NCBI RefSeq assembly: GCF_000330705.1
Contig: NZ_ANAM01000008.1
Coordinates: 186,001 to 250,000, forward strand
Direction: 5' to 3'
Length of the DNA stretch: 64,000 nucleotides
DNA from: Salinicoccus carnicancri Crm
GTDB taxonomy: Bacteria > Bacillota > Bacilli > Staphylococcales > Salinicoccaceae
Shown here: positions 56,846-64,000 of the stretch, piece after piece
Layout of the letters: every line of letters starts with the position of its first letter
Numbering within the stretch: the stretch's first letter is position 1
The notes under the pieces: generated by a model
Told to the model about the DNA's origin: nothing
Databases searched by the model: none
Seen by the model: the letters and a program-made list of their open reading frames with translations, nothing else
Position numbers and translations under genes: made by a program

Positions 56846-57751
56846 TCAGCATACTATGTTTTCATCGTGCCCGTGATGCCTGCATTCAATCTGGACCGTC
56901 ACCTGCCCGATCCCCTCTTCCTGCATTTTTTCATCTATTTCACCGATGATTACCTGCGATTCGTGGACAGTCAGGTCTCCTTCTACAACCGCATGGAGGC
57001 TCATTGCATTCTGGCCACTGGTGATACTCCATACATGAAGGCTGTGTATCCCTTCCACCCTCTCTATGCTTTTCAATGATTCTGCTATGTCATCCAGGTT
57101 TACATCCTTCGGCACGCCCTCCATCAGGATATGGAGCGATTCTTTCGTGACCCTCCAGCCGCTGATGAGGATGAGAACAGCAACGATTACGCTGGCCAAA
57201 GGATCCATGAAGCCCCAGCCGAAAAGCATGATGCTGACCGCGGCAATGATGGCTCCGACCGAACCGAGCATATCCCCTATTACATGCAGAAATGCAGCTT
57301 TCAGGTTCAGATTGTGTTCCGTGTCCCCGCGCATCAATATCCATGCAACCAGCAGATTCACTACAAGGCCGATAACTGCAATAAGCAGCATGCCGCCGGA
57401 CGCAACTTCAGGCGGCTCCATGAACCTCTGTACCGCCTCGTAAAATATGAAGACGGAAATGAGTACCAGGGTCACGCCGTTGAATACGGCGGCCAGTATT
57501 TCAAAGCGCTTGTATCCATATGTCTTGCTGTAATCCGCAACCCTCTCACCGAATTTGAAAGCTGCAAGTGCAATCGCAAGCGAGACTGCATCACTGAACA
57601 TGTGCCCTGCATCTGCGAGCAATGCGAGGCTGTTCGTAAGCCACCCTCCGACTGCTTCAATGACCATGAATGATGCGATAAGTATAAAACTCAGGAGAAG
57701 CACTTTTTTATTGGCGCCGTGCGTGTGGTCATGATGATCCTGCCCCATCAT
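56846..57751 (-). CDS. Cation diffusion facilitator (CzcD/ZitB-like zinc exporter)
   Basis: Metal/proton antiporter exporting Zn2+ and perhaps Cd2+ or Co2+. About 301 residues, six transmembrane segments and a C-terminal cytoplasmic domain (about 215-295). A His-rich N-terminus (DHHDHTHG) and C-terminus (CRHHGHDENIVC) fit metal handling. Transport-site residues are in DAGHMFSDAVSL (about 48-59) and HVIGDMLGS (about 158). The start is ATG at 57751 or the adjacent 57748, after GAGGTGA. No adjacent metal regulator is seen. Confidence 0.9.
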   Translation of the reverse strand: MMGQDHHDHTHGANKKVLLLSFILIASFMVIEAVGGWLTNSLALLADAGHMFSDAVSLAIALAAFKFGERVADYSKTYGYKRFEILAAVFNGVTLVLISVFIFYEAVQRFMEPPEVASGGMLLIAVIGLVVNLLVAWILMRGDTEHNLNLKAAFLHVIGDMLGSVGAIIAAVSIMLFGWGFMDPLASVIVAVLILISGWRVTKESLHILMEGVPKDVNLDDIAESLKSIERVEGIHSLHVWSITSGQNAMSLHAVVEGDLTVHESQVIIGEIDEKMQEEGIGQVTVQIECRHHGHDENIVC

Positions 57752-57916
57752 TCTCACCTCTTCATTCCATCTTATATTCTTCGGTACCATTATATCAACT
57801 TGCACGGCAACAGTATATCCCCTCGTTTTCAAGCGCTCATCTGGACATGGGGGATATCCGGGGCATAGTAATCTATACCCCCGATATCATCAGCTTTATC
57901 TTCCGCCCTGGGCGTC

Positions 57917-58273
57917 TTACTTTTTTAGCCACTCCCATGCCTGATCCTTCTGTGCACGGTCAAACTGTTCCACTTCAATGCCTGGGGCAAGATTTGAGAT
58001 TTCCGAACCTCCTTCGACCAATACTGAATCGGTGATTACTGCAAACTTCCCATATTTTTTCCAATGTTTGATGTCCACAAGTATTCCTTTTACGATTCCC
58101 AAAAGATCGGTACCCTCAAAATTTTTTATATCTACAAGCGCATTCAATGTCTCTTCGTGTCCGTAATGTTCGTCGATGAACGTCTCAATCATTTCCACAT
58201 CTTCTTCTGTCATTTTCCCATCAACTGTCATCTGGACAAGATTTGGATATTCACTTTCCTCCAGCTCTATCAA
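57917..58273 (-). CDS. SpoIIAA-like (STAS fold) protein
   Basis: A small soluble protein of 118 residues of the SpoIIAA-like family, with the pattern MTVDGKMTEEDVEMIETFIDEHYG, then ALVDIKNFEGTDLLGIVKGILVDIKHWKKYGKFAVITDS and a final AWEWL. The function of this family is unknown; lipid binding has been suggested for relatives. The start is TTG at 58273, nine bases after AAGGAGG, which makes the N-terminus match the family. The longer open frame to 58336 is less likely. Confidence 0.78.
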   Translation of the reverse strand: MIELEESEYPNLVQMTVDGKMTEEDVEMIETFIDEHYGHEETLNALVDIKNFEGTDLLGIVKGILVDIKHWKKYGKFAVITDSVLVEGGSEISNLAPGIEVEQFDRAQKDQAWEWLKK

Positions 58274-58369
58274 ATCCAGTTCCCTCCTTGATTTTATACG
58301 TCCCTCCTCACTACCCTTTCCATCCGGATAAAACACAATTTATATGAAATTTAAATGTGGATTGCCCGA

Positions 58370-58400
58370 AAATAAAGAAGGATTGTATATACAATCCTTC
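58370..58400 (-). terminator. Terminator after the first GNAT gene
   Basis: A 10-bp stem (GAAGGATTGT with ACAATCCTTC), ATAT loop, then TTTATTTT on the minus strand. It overlaps the stop codon. Confidence 0.82.
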
Positions 58401-59040
58401 ACATTCTATGATTATTTTTTTTGTAATAAGTGATATACTCCCCTGTCAGGTTGTCACCGATATAGCCTTCACTGTTGGCAAGCATCCACTCTGTATCCCG
58501 GAAATGCACATTCTCAGCCTCACCGGTTGGAGCCGGTGCATCAAAGAGATCAAGCTGCATGATATGACGCTTTTTGCCACCGTATTTGTAAGTCGTCTTC
58601 ACTATTTTGAAACCGAGCCTGAATTTGTCCTTCAAGCTTGGAACATTTCCCGGCATGACCGTTGTCAGTATATGATCGAAATTCCCGGACTCCCTGACGC
58701 GGCAGATCAGATCCCTGCCCATCTCTGTCTGCAGGCCCTGCCCTCTTGAAGAAGGGTCGATGAAAGTGATTTCGGAATAGATGACACGATCTTTACCACT
58801 TATGCCCGCATCATCTGCAAGGTGTTCCGGTTCGTCTGCAGGCGGGATATACATCGAGCGCGTAGCAACAAGCACATCACCTTTGAAGACGCCGATGATA
58901 TACCCCTGCCTGATTATCTCCGCGAATTCTTCCTTCGTAAGCGTTTCGAGCACTTCCTTATCTCCCAATGAATCATAGACAGCATTCTGGAGCGCGATAA
59001 TCTCCTCCAGATCATTCATATCCAAGTTTCTGAATTCCAT
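58399..59040 (-). CDS. GNAT family N-acetyltransferase
   Basis: Acetyl-CoA-dependent transferase of 213 residues. The GNAT core is visible: IYSEITFIDPSSRGQGLQTEMGRDL is strand 4 plus the acetyl-CoA loop (R/Q-x-x-G-x at SRGQGLQ, about 97). The C-terminal 50 residues are an extra segment. Its substrate is unknown. AAGGAAG precedes the ATG. It is monocistronic and unrelated in sequence to the other GNAT protein at 60294. Confidence 0.82.
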   Translation of the reverse strand: MEFRNLDMNDLEEIIALQNAVYDSLGDKEVLETLTKEEFAEIIRQGYIIGVFKGDVLVATRSMYIPPADEPEHLADDAGISGKDRVIYSEITFIDPSSRGQGLQTEMGRDLICRVRESGNFDHILTTVMPGNVPSLKDKFRLGFKIVKTTYKYGGKKRHIMQLDLFDAPAPTGEAENVHFRDTEWMLANSEGYIGDNLTGEYITYYKKNNHRM

Positions 59041-59133
59041 GTGACACTTCCTTTTGAATTTTGATAGTCGGGTTATTGAAGATGTTTATATTTCATTTGA
59101 AATGGCTATATTATTTATGAGGAGTTGGTGCAT

Positions 59134-59340
59134 ATGGCAATCATAGTCAAGGTTAAGGACAGCACGAACAACGAGACGGATTTCAGATTCATCCGTAGCG
59201 ACAAGGTCAAAGACAGCGTCAAGGCTGCATATATAAATCAGGAAATGAAACAGGCAGCAGGCAGCAAGTTTGTGCAGTTTATATACCCGAGTCATACGGA
59301 GACTTTCACCCAATTTAAAATCGACTATAAAAGACGCTGA
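59134..59340 (+). CDS. Small basic protein of unknown function, 68 residues
   Basis: I do not recognise a family. The product is a basic, soluble 68-residue protein with a strand-like start (MAIIVKVKDS), a central helix (SVKAAYINQEMKQAAG) and FVQFIYPSHTET. AGGAG lies nine bases from the ATG at 59134, and a strong hairpin follows the stop, so expression as a separate gene is convincing. It lies between the divergent GNAT gene and the convergent esterase. Confidence 0.7.
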   Translation: MAIIVKVKDSTNNETDFRFIRSDKVKDSVKAAYINQEMKQAAGSKFVQFIYPSHTETFTQFKIDYKRR

Positions 59341-59357
59341 TTGACAGCGTCTTTTAT
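59327..59357. terminator. Bidirectional terminator between the 68-residue gene and the esterase gene
   Basis: A 13-bp perfect stem (ATAAAAGACGCTG with CAGCGTCTTTTAT), loop ATTGA. It overlaps the + strand stop codon. Confidence 0.9.
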
Positions 59358-59363
59358 TGTGTA

Positions 59364-60278
59364 TTACCTCAGAGTGGCATCCAGCCAGCTGAACATGAGA
59401 TTTTTCCATTCAGCTGCCCGAGCGTCTGCGATTCCTGTCACTTCTGTCGCCAGGCTCAATCCGTGCTGTCCATGCTGGAAAGTGTGAAGTTCCCACGGGA
59501 TGCGGTGAGATTCCAGCGCTTTGGCAAAATCCAGTGAATTCTGGATGAACACGAGCTGGTCCTCCACTGTATGCCAGATGAAGGTTGGCGGCGTGTCCTT
59601 TGAAACATGCTGTTTGAGATCGGCCATCCGCACCATACTTTCATCCGGTTCGCTCCCGAATACCATACGTGATGCAACCGACATATACTGCGGATCCCCT
59701 ATCCCGCGGGCGTCCGCTATTTCCTTGTTGAGCAGATAATCAAGAATCGGGTATCCCAGAACCTGGAAATCCGGCCGGTACCATCTCGGCTCCTTCCCGA
59801 CCTTCTCTTCCAGCCATTTAGTGTTCCAGTGGACCCCGAGACTTGCCGCAAGATGGCCGCCGGCCGAGAACCCCGCCACACCAATCCTATCGGGATTGAC
59901 ATTGAACTCATGGCAATTCTCCCTGATGAATGTCACTGTTTTTGCAAGCTCTGTCAGTGGCCCCGGGAATTCAGAGCCGAGGACGGTCTCTTTTGCGACG
60001 GTTGATGCTATCTGATACAGTTCATCCCGGTCGGCCTTCCTGCCTTCCCGCTGGATGGCGGAACCGATGGTCGAGTATCTCAGGATGAAAACATGGTACC
60101 CTTTTGCCAGAAATTCATAGGCAACAGGCTCCCCTTCCCTGTCAGACACATACATATAGCTGCCGCCCGGGCATATGACGACCGCCGGCCGTCCCTCTTT
60201 CTGATACAGAGGATTCTCGCCCAGCATCATAGTAACTTCCGCATGGTTGTCTCCTATATAGAAACTTTGTAATATCAT
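59364..60278 (-). CDS. Alpha/beta hydrolase, esterase/acetyl-xylan-esterase-like
   Basis: A predicted carboxylesterase of 304 residues with no signal peptide, so probably cytosolic. The oxyanion-hole motif is CPGGSYMYVS (about 36); the nucleophile elbow is GFSAGGHLAAS (about 145, serine); then the acid in HTVEDQLVF (about 242) and the histidine in QHGQHGLSL (about 275). The group resembles BD-FAE/Axe-type hemicellulose esterases, but no sugar genes are nearby. It lies 15 bases after the second GNAT gene. Confidence 0.87.
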   Translation of the reverse strand: MILQSFYIGDNHAEVTMMLGENPLYQKEGRPAVVICPGGSYMYVSDREGEPVAYEFLAKGYHVFILRYSTIGSAIQREGRKADRDELYQIASTVAKETVLGSEFPGPLTELAKTVTFIRENCHEFNVNPDRIGVAGFSAGGHLAASLGVHWNTKWLEEKVGKEPRWYRPDFQVLGYPILDYLLNKEIADARGIGDPQYMSVASRMVFGSEPDESMVRMADLKQHVSKDTPPTFIWHTVEDQLVFIQNSLDFAKALESHRIPWELHTFQHGQHGLSLATEVTGIADARAAEWKNLMFSWLDATLR

Positions 60279-60293
60279 GTAGTCCTGCCTCCA

Positions 60294-60788
60294 TCAGTTG
60301 ATCAGACGGTAAAGGTAGAGTTCATTGGTATATTCACCGTCTATCAGGAGTGAATCAATGCGCTCGCCTTCCGTCAGAAAACCAAGTGTCCTGTATAACT
60401 CAATCAGATGCGACCGGTTGACCGGCAAGGATAATTCAAGACGGTATATGCCGTTGTCCGCCGCCCATCTGATACCTGCATTCAGCAGCTCTTTTCCGAT
60501 ACGGTCCTGCTCCGCCGTTTCCCTGATTCCCAGAGAGACGTTCGCACGGTGTTTCGTCATCTCGACATTGTTGCCGAAAAGATTCATATACCCTTTCATC
60601 TCCCCATCATCCAGTGCAACCAGAATCTGCTTCCTTGCATCCTGGAGTACGTTTGAAAACAGATTTTCCATGTCTGAAACGGTCATGACTTCATCTCCGC
60701 TGAATCGCCCGAAACCGAATGAATCCAGTGAAGCCAGCAAATTCAAGAAACTTTCAATATCCTTCATTTCAATCGCCCGAATCTCCAT
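60294..60788 (-). CDS. GNAT family N-acetyltransferase
   Basis: A 164-residue acetyltransferase. RANVSLGIRETAEQDRIGKELLNAG contains the strand and acetyl-CoA loop (normally RGQGIG, here EQDRIG), and YRTLGFLTEGERIDSLLIDGEY matches the C-terminal GNAT motif of YhhY/RimJ-like proteins. The ATG at 60788 has GAGGGTTG upstream; the earlier start at 60833 does not. It is cotranscribed with the esterase. Its substrate is unknown. Confidence 0.85.
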   Translation of the reverse strand: MEIRAIEMKDIESFLNLLASLDSFGFGRFSGDEVMTVSDMENLFSNVLQDARKQILVALDDGEMKGYMNLFGNNVEMTKHRANVSLGIRETAEQDRIGKELLNAGIRWAADNGIYRLELSLPVNRSHLIELYRTLGFLTEGERIDSLLIDGEYTNELYLYRLIN

Positions 60789-60864
60789 TATCAACCCTCT
60801 TCCCTCAAAAGTACTTCCGGTATCCACTTCCATTTTATCAGAGTTTCCCCTGAACGCCTAAAGT

Positions 60865-60892
60865 TTGCACATCATGTTAATATGTATATATA
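60865..60892 (+). promoter_or_regulatory. Putative promoter of the histidine phosphatase gene
   Basis: TTGCAC (60865-60870), a 16-base spacer and TATATA (60887-60892). Confidence 0.45.
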
Positions 60893-60912
60893 AATATCCA
60901 TGAGGTGAAAAC

Positions 60913-61488
60913 ATGACGAAAATTTGTTTGGTAAGGCACGGACTGACGGATTATAATGCCCAGAGGAAACTTCAGGGCGCTTCAGACATCCCGCTTAATC
61001 ACGAGGGCGAATACCAGGCGGAATGCGCCTGTGAAAAATTGAAAGATTATCATTTCGATGCCATCATCTCGAGCCCTCTAATAAGAGCGTACAGGACTGC
61101 CGAGATAATCAATGAATACCACGGCCTTGAGATCGAGACCATGGACGAACTGAAAGAGCAGTCTTTCGGACCGCTTGAAGGGCATCATATAGATGATATC
61201 CAGACAAAATACCCCGACGGAATCTTCCCGGGCGCCGAGACTTTTGAGTCACTGTCAAATCGGGTGGCCAGAGCAATCAATGAGATAGAGCGTAAATACC
61301 CGGATAAGCATATCCTGCTGACGGCCCACTCCCGGACGATAAAATCCATACTCTCCCTCTGCAGCGACGAGATCCATATGTTCAAAACTAAACTGGATAA
61401 CTGCAGCCTGAGTCATATCGAATGCGTAGACTCCAAGTGGTCGGTCAGTGATTTCAACATCACCACCCAGCCTGCAGTCGACAGATAA
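60913..61488 (+). CDS. Histidine phosphatase family protein (phosphoglycerate mutase-like)
   Basis: A 191-residue RHG-type phosphatase. The phosphorylated histidine is in LVRHGLTDYN (6-15). Other core residues are in SSPLIRAYRTAEII (about 58) and the acid in ELKEQSFGPLEG (about 80). The second histidine is in LTAHSRTIKS (about 140). The substrate is unknown; these enzymes include sugar- and cofactor-phosphate phosphatases, and true mutase activity is unlikely. GAGGTG precedes the ATG. Confidence 0.88.
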   Translation: MTKICLVRHGLTDYNAQRKLQGASDIPLNHEGEYQAECACEKLKDYHFDAIISSPLIRAYRTAEIINEYHGLEIETMDELKEQSFGPLEGHHIDDIQTKYPDGIFPGAETFESLSNRVARAINEIERKYPDKHILLTAHSRTIKSILSLCSDEIHMFKTKLDNCSLSHIECVDSKWSVSDFNITTQPAVDR

Positions 61489-61516
61489 AAAAGAAGGCCA
61501 TGGACTTCTTTTTTTT
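61487..61516 (+). terminator. Terminator after the histidine phosphatase gene
   Basis: A 10-bp A/T-rich stem (AAAAAAGAAG with CTTCTTTTTT), eight-base loop and T-run. Confidence 0.78.
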
Positions 61517-61663
61517 GCCTCGGCTTGTGACGGAATCTGATAATCAAAAATGGAATGTAATCAATGCAATGCCACCTGTGTTAACATGAGATATAAATTA
61601 AAGCACATAAACCGTTTTTGTGAGAATGGTTTTCAAAAACTTTGTTTAGGAGTAATCAGTGAA

Positions 61664-62716
61664 ATGCAGACAATTGTTTCAAAAATACAGGAATTCAGAG
61701 GCGGTCATTATGAGTATGGCGTCCTGCAGGCACAACAGCTTAAAAAGACGCCCTATATGGCAAACAGGAACTACGAGTGGATCAAAAGACGTCCAAAGTT
61801 CTCCCTAGACTATGCGGAAACGAAAAGTCTCTATCAGAAATTCGCACCCGCCATATGGGAGGAGCTTCAGGGACTGCAGGATGAACTGGAAATTTCGGAC
61901 ATGGAAGTCCTTTTGAATCTTGCCCACTACAGAGTGTCACCCAGGGATTCAGGGTGCAGCGTCTACTTTGATGAACACAGTTTCATCAGGAATTATGATT
62001 ATCATCCGAACACATACGACGGCATGTACAAACTGTTCCAGCCGGCGCAGGGATTCGCCCATATCGGACCTGCCTCTCGCGTAACGGGCAGGATGGACGG
62101 CATGAATGAACACGGCCTCGTGATGGGCTATAATTTCATGAATCGGAAACAGCCTTTTGACGGTTTCACATGCTTCATCATCGGCAGATTCATACTTGAA
62201 TTGTGCAGAAATGCTGATGATGCCAGACAACTTTTAAAAGAACTCCCCCACCGTGGCGGGTTCAGCTATGTCGTCCAGGACAAAGGCAACGACTCATTCA
62301 TCGCGGAAACATCAGCCAGAGACATCGCATTCAGGCAATCCAACGTCTGTACGAATCATTATGAAATGCTCGAAATAGAAAATCGGAGGTATCTGACCGA
62401 CTCTCTGGAACGCCTGACGATACTTGAGAGCACCGGCTCCCCTTCAGAATCCGAACTCATCGAGCTGTTCACAGACCGCAGATACGGTCTTTTTGTGGAT
62501 AATTATAAAAGCTGGGCCGGAACGATACACACAAGCTTCTATGATAAGAACAATCTTGTCGCGGGCATCCGTCTCGGAGAGAACACTACATTGAATAAGT
62601 TCAATTTCAAAAGCTGGCTGCAGGGTGGACAGGTCGGTCTTAAAGAGATAAAAGGGACACTGGATACAGACCTGAAATTCACAAACGCCGACTGGCGGAA
62701 AATGAAAAACCTTTAA
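61664..62716 (+). CDS. C45-type acyltransferase/amidohydrolase (Ntn-hydrolase fold)
   Basis: A 350-residue protein resembling the C45 peptidase/acyl-CoA:6-aminopenicillanate acyltransferase family. These proenzymes cleave themselves before a cysteine that becomes the nucleophile; here the likely residue is Cys98 in RDSGCSVYF. NYDYH, GMNEHGLVMGYNFMN and the arginine-rich substrate region follow the family layout. The ATG at 61664 lies 11 bases after AGGAG; longer upstream frames lack a ribosome site. The substrate is unknown; staphylococcal relatives are uncharacterised. It is monocistronic. Confidence 0.8.
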   Translation: MQTIVSKIQEFRGGHYEYGVLQAQQLKKTPYMANRNYEWIKRRPKFSLDYAETKSLYQKFAPAIWEELQGLQDELEISDMEVLLNLAHYRVSPRDSGCSVYFDEHSFIRNYDYHPNTYDGMYKLFQPAQGFAHIGPASRVTGRMDGMNEHGLVMGYNFMNRKQPFDGFTCFIIGRFILELCRNADDARQLLKELPHRGGFSYVVQDKGNDSFIAETSARDIAFRQSNVCTNHYEMLEIENRRYLTDSLERLTILESTGSPSESELIELFTDRRYGLFVDNYKSWAGTIHTSFYDKNNLVAGIRLGENTTLNKFNFKSWLQGGQVGLKEIKGTLDTDLKFTNADWRKMKNL

Positions 62717-62740
62717 TGCAATAAGCATTAAAGGTTTTTC
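62704..62740. terminator. Bidirectional terminator between the C45 gene and the ABC permease gene
   Basis: A perfect 16-bp stem (GAAAAACCTTTAATGC with GCATTAAAGGTTTTTC), loop AATAA. It includes the + strand stop codon. Confidence 0.92.
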
Positions 62741-62741
62741 G

Positions 62742-64000
62742 CTACATACTCCTTCTGACCACTTTTCTGTAATTCAGGAGCGACAGGACACCGAACAGGG
62801 AGTACAGAATGATGTATCCACCCATCACTGTGAGCATAGGTGTCCACATAGCTGTCCCGAACAGGAACCAGCCCGCCTTGACTGCAAAATATGTGTGGAG
62901 CAGACCGATCAGCAGCGGTATGCCAAATGTGATGATCATCTTGATGGAGAGTCCTTTCATGATTTCCTTTTCGGAAAAGCCAAGCTTTCTCAGAATGCTG
63001 TAGCTCTCCTTCTCATCCTCACTTTCACCAATCTGCTTGAAATAGAGTATGCATCCTGATGTGAGAAGGAAAGCAAATCCGACGAATCCAATGATGAACA
63101 TCATCATGCCTGTCGTCTGCATCAGATTCGTATACTGGCTGATTTTTGACTCAAACCCAGGATGCTCCTCTATGTCCATCATGTTATAGATTTCCATGCT
63201 GTCCTCCCCTGTGATTTCAAGTCCATACATCGCTTCTGGTTTTGGGTATTCCTCATCAGGAGTGTAACGGGATTCCATCTCTTCATAGACTGCCTCATCC
63301 ACTATCACTGTCGGCATGCCGAAGGATATGAATGAGGGAAGAACCGCCCCGGACTCAATCTTCCCCAATTCAAGTGTGTGTTCATAATCCCCGCTGTGAA
63401 ACGTGAGCGGCTGTCCTGTTTCAAATGATACAACCGAGTCAAGGTACGACTGTACACCGGTGACCACCGTCTGGTTCTCACCCACATCAACTTCATCGAC
63501 GCTTTCATCACTGACCACATTCAACTTCATGTCCCGCTGACCGGTATGCCCCGCCTGATCACGGTCGATATCGACGGCTCCCTCATCTTTTACTTCATAC
63601 TCGATCAGAGGCCTTTCGACGATTTCGTATCCGACCCCCTCTTCCTGAAGCATCTCTTCGGAGTAGTGCAGCCCCTCCTCATCATAGAAAATATAATCCT
63701 CGGGTATTTGGGACTCCACAGTCTTATCCACTGAATAGTAGCTGATGTAGGACAGGGACATGAGACCCATACTGAGCGCACTTACCACACTGATCAATGT
63801 CAGCAGGAATGCATTGGATTTCATCTTGAACATGATGCTTGTCAGTGACAGTACGTCATTCACATTGACATGGCCGCCCTTTGACTTTCTGATCATATTG
63901 AAGATAAAGGCGACTGAAAATTTGAAGGTGATGTATGTCCCGATTATCGTCAGAAACAGGATGCCAAACAGAAGCGGCACGATGATCATGCCAAAATCAA
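62742..64000 (-). CDS. BceB/VraG-type ABC transporter permease (5' part missing at window edge)
   Basis: C-terminal 419 residues or so of an FtsX-domain permease of the bacitracin/antimicrobial-peptide resistance type; the frame is open to the window end, so the start is outside. It shows a pair of membrane segments, NVNDVLSLTSIMFKMKSN, one further segment, a large acidic extracellular domain (about 200 residues, from SQIPEDYIFYDEEG), and three closing segments with DEKESYSILRKLGFSEKEI. Such permeases sense and remove peptide antibiotics with an ATPase and a BceRS-like two-component system, expected further right. Confidence 0.9.
   Translation of the reverse strand, partial: DFGMIIVPLLFGILFLTIIGTYITFKFSVAFIFNMIRKSKGGHVNVNDVLSLTSIMFKMKSNAFLLTLISVVSALSMGLMSLSYISYYSVDKTVESQIPEDYIFYDEEGLHYSEEMLQEEGVGYEIVERPLIEYEVKDEGAVDIDRDQAGHTGQRDMKLNVVSDESVDEVDVGENQTVVTGVQSYLDSVVSFETGQPLTFHSGDYEHTLELGKIESGAVLPSFISFGMPTVIVDEAVYEEMESRYTPDEEYPKPEAMYGLEITGEDSMEIYNMMDIEEHPGFESKISQYTNLMQTTGMMMFIIGFVGFAFLLTSGCILYFKQIGESEDEKESYSILRKLGFSEKEIMKGLSIKMIITFGIPLLIGLLHTYFAVKAGWFLFGTAMWTPMLTVMGGYIILYSLFGVLSLLNYRKVVRRSM

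Noticed and set aside
57830-57900. Imperfect inverted repeat (GATATC-CGGGG and CCCCC-GATATC) upstream of the CDF gene as a terminator or metal-regulator site
   Set aside because: It has a mismatch, a long loop, no T-run and no match to known CzrA/Zur-type operators.

Overview
This 64 kb window looks like core chromosome of a halotolerant member of the Staphylococcaceae (a Salinicoccus- or Jeotgalicoccus-like genome is my best guess). The gene order follows the Bacillus/Staphylococcus backbone (zapA-cvpA-polX, pheST, infC-rpmI-rplT, thrS, dnaI-dnaB-nrdR-gapB-coaE-mutM-polA, citZ-icd-mdh, pfkA-pyk, accDA, dnaE, sppA-tpx-ackA, thiI-ezrA-rpsD). GC content is moderate by eye. Protein sequences resemble those of staphylococci and bacilli. 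I see no rRNA, tRNA, prophage, insertion sequence, transposon or CRISPR array, and no clear pseudogene. Coding density is high. Most genes are on the minus strand, so operons read right to left.

Layout. 1-9.0 kb: polX (cut by the left edge), cvpA, zapA, divergent rnhC, the T-box-controlled pheST pair, an SpoU-type rRNA methyltransferase and an M42 aminopeptidase. 9-16.5 kb: the L20-autoregulated infC-rpmI-rplT operon, T-box-controlled thrS, the primosome genes dnaB-dnaI behind nrdR, and gapB with CcpN-like operator sites. 16.5-26 kb: coaE, mutM, polA, an AbgT-type transporter where bacilli and staphylococci carry phoPR, then the TCA operon citZ-icd-mdh. 26-39.5 kb: an acetate-type sodium symporter with its DUF485 partner, a lipoprotein, pfkA-pyk, a malic enzyme-GntR-accD-accA operon with a FadR-type operator over its predicted start site, dnaE and nrnA. 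39.5-56.3 kb: ytpI, ytoI, a UPF0173 hydrolase, ald, a universal stress protein, ackA-ytxK-tpx-yteJ-sppA, a second-type NAD kinase, a TSUP transporter, thiI with its cysteine desulfurase, ezrA, a free-methionine sulfoxide reductase and rpsD. 56.3-64 kb: more accessory genes: a CDF zinc exporter, a SpoIIAA-like protein, two GNAT acetyltransferases, an esterase, a histidine phosphatase, a C45-type acyltransferase/hydrolase and the 3' part of a BceB-type ABC permease cut by the right edge.

The genes join into central carbon flow: glycolysis (pfkA, pyk), gluconeogenesis (gapB), the TCA entry steps, malate to pyruvate to malonyl-CoA (malic enzyme, accDA) and acetate overflow or uptake (ackA, symporter). 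DNA replication and repair genes (dnaE, polA, dnaB, dnaI, mutM, polX, rnhC) and translation genes lie between them.

I found no obviously new multi-gene system. The most notable points are the malic enzyme-gntR-accDA operon with a perfect operator palindrome and a regulator that lacks most of its effector domain, CcpN-type sites on the gapB promoter, a thiol peroxidase lacking its resolving cysteine, an NAD kinase with GGDGE in place of GGDGT, an RNase HIII lacking its N-terminal substrate-binding domain, and infC apparently starting at AUA.
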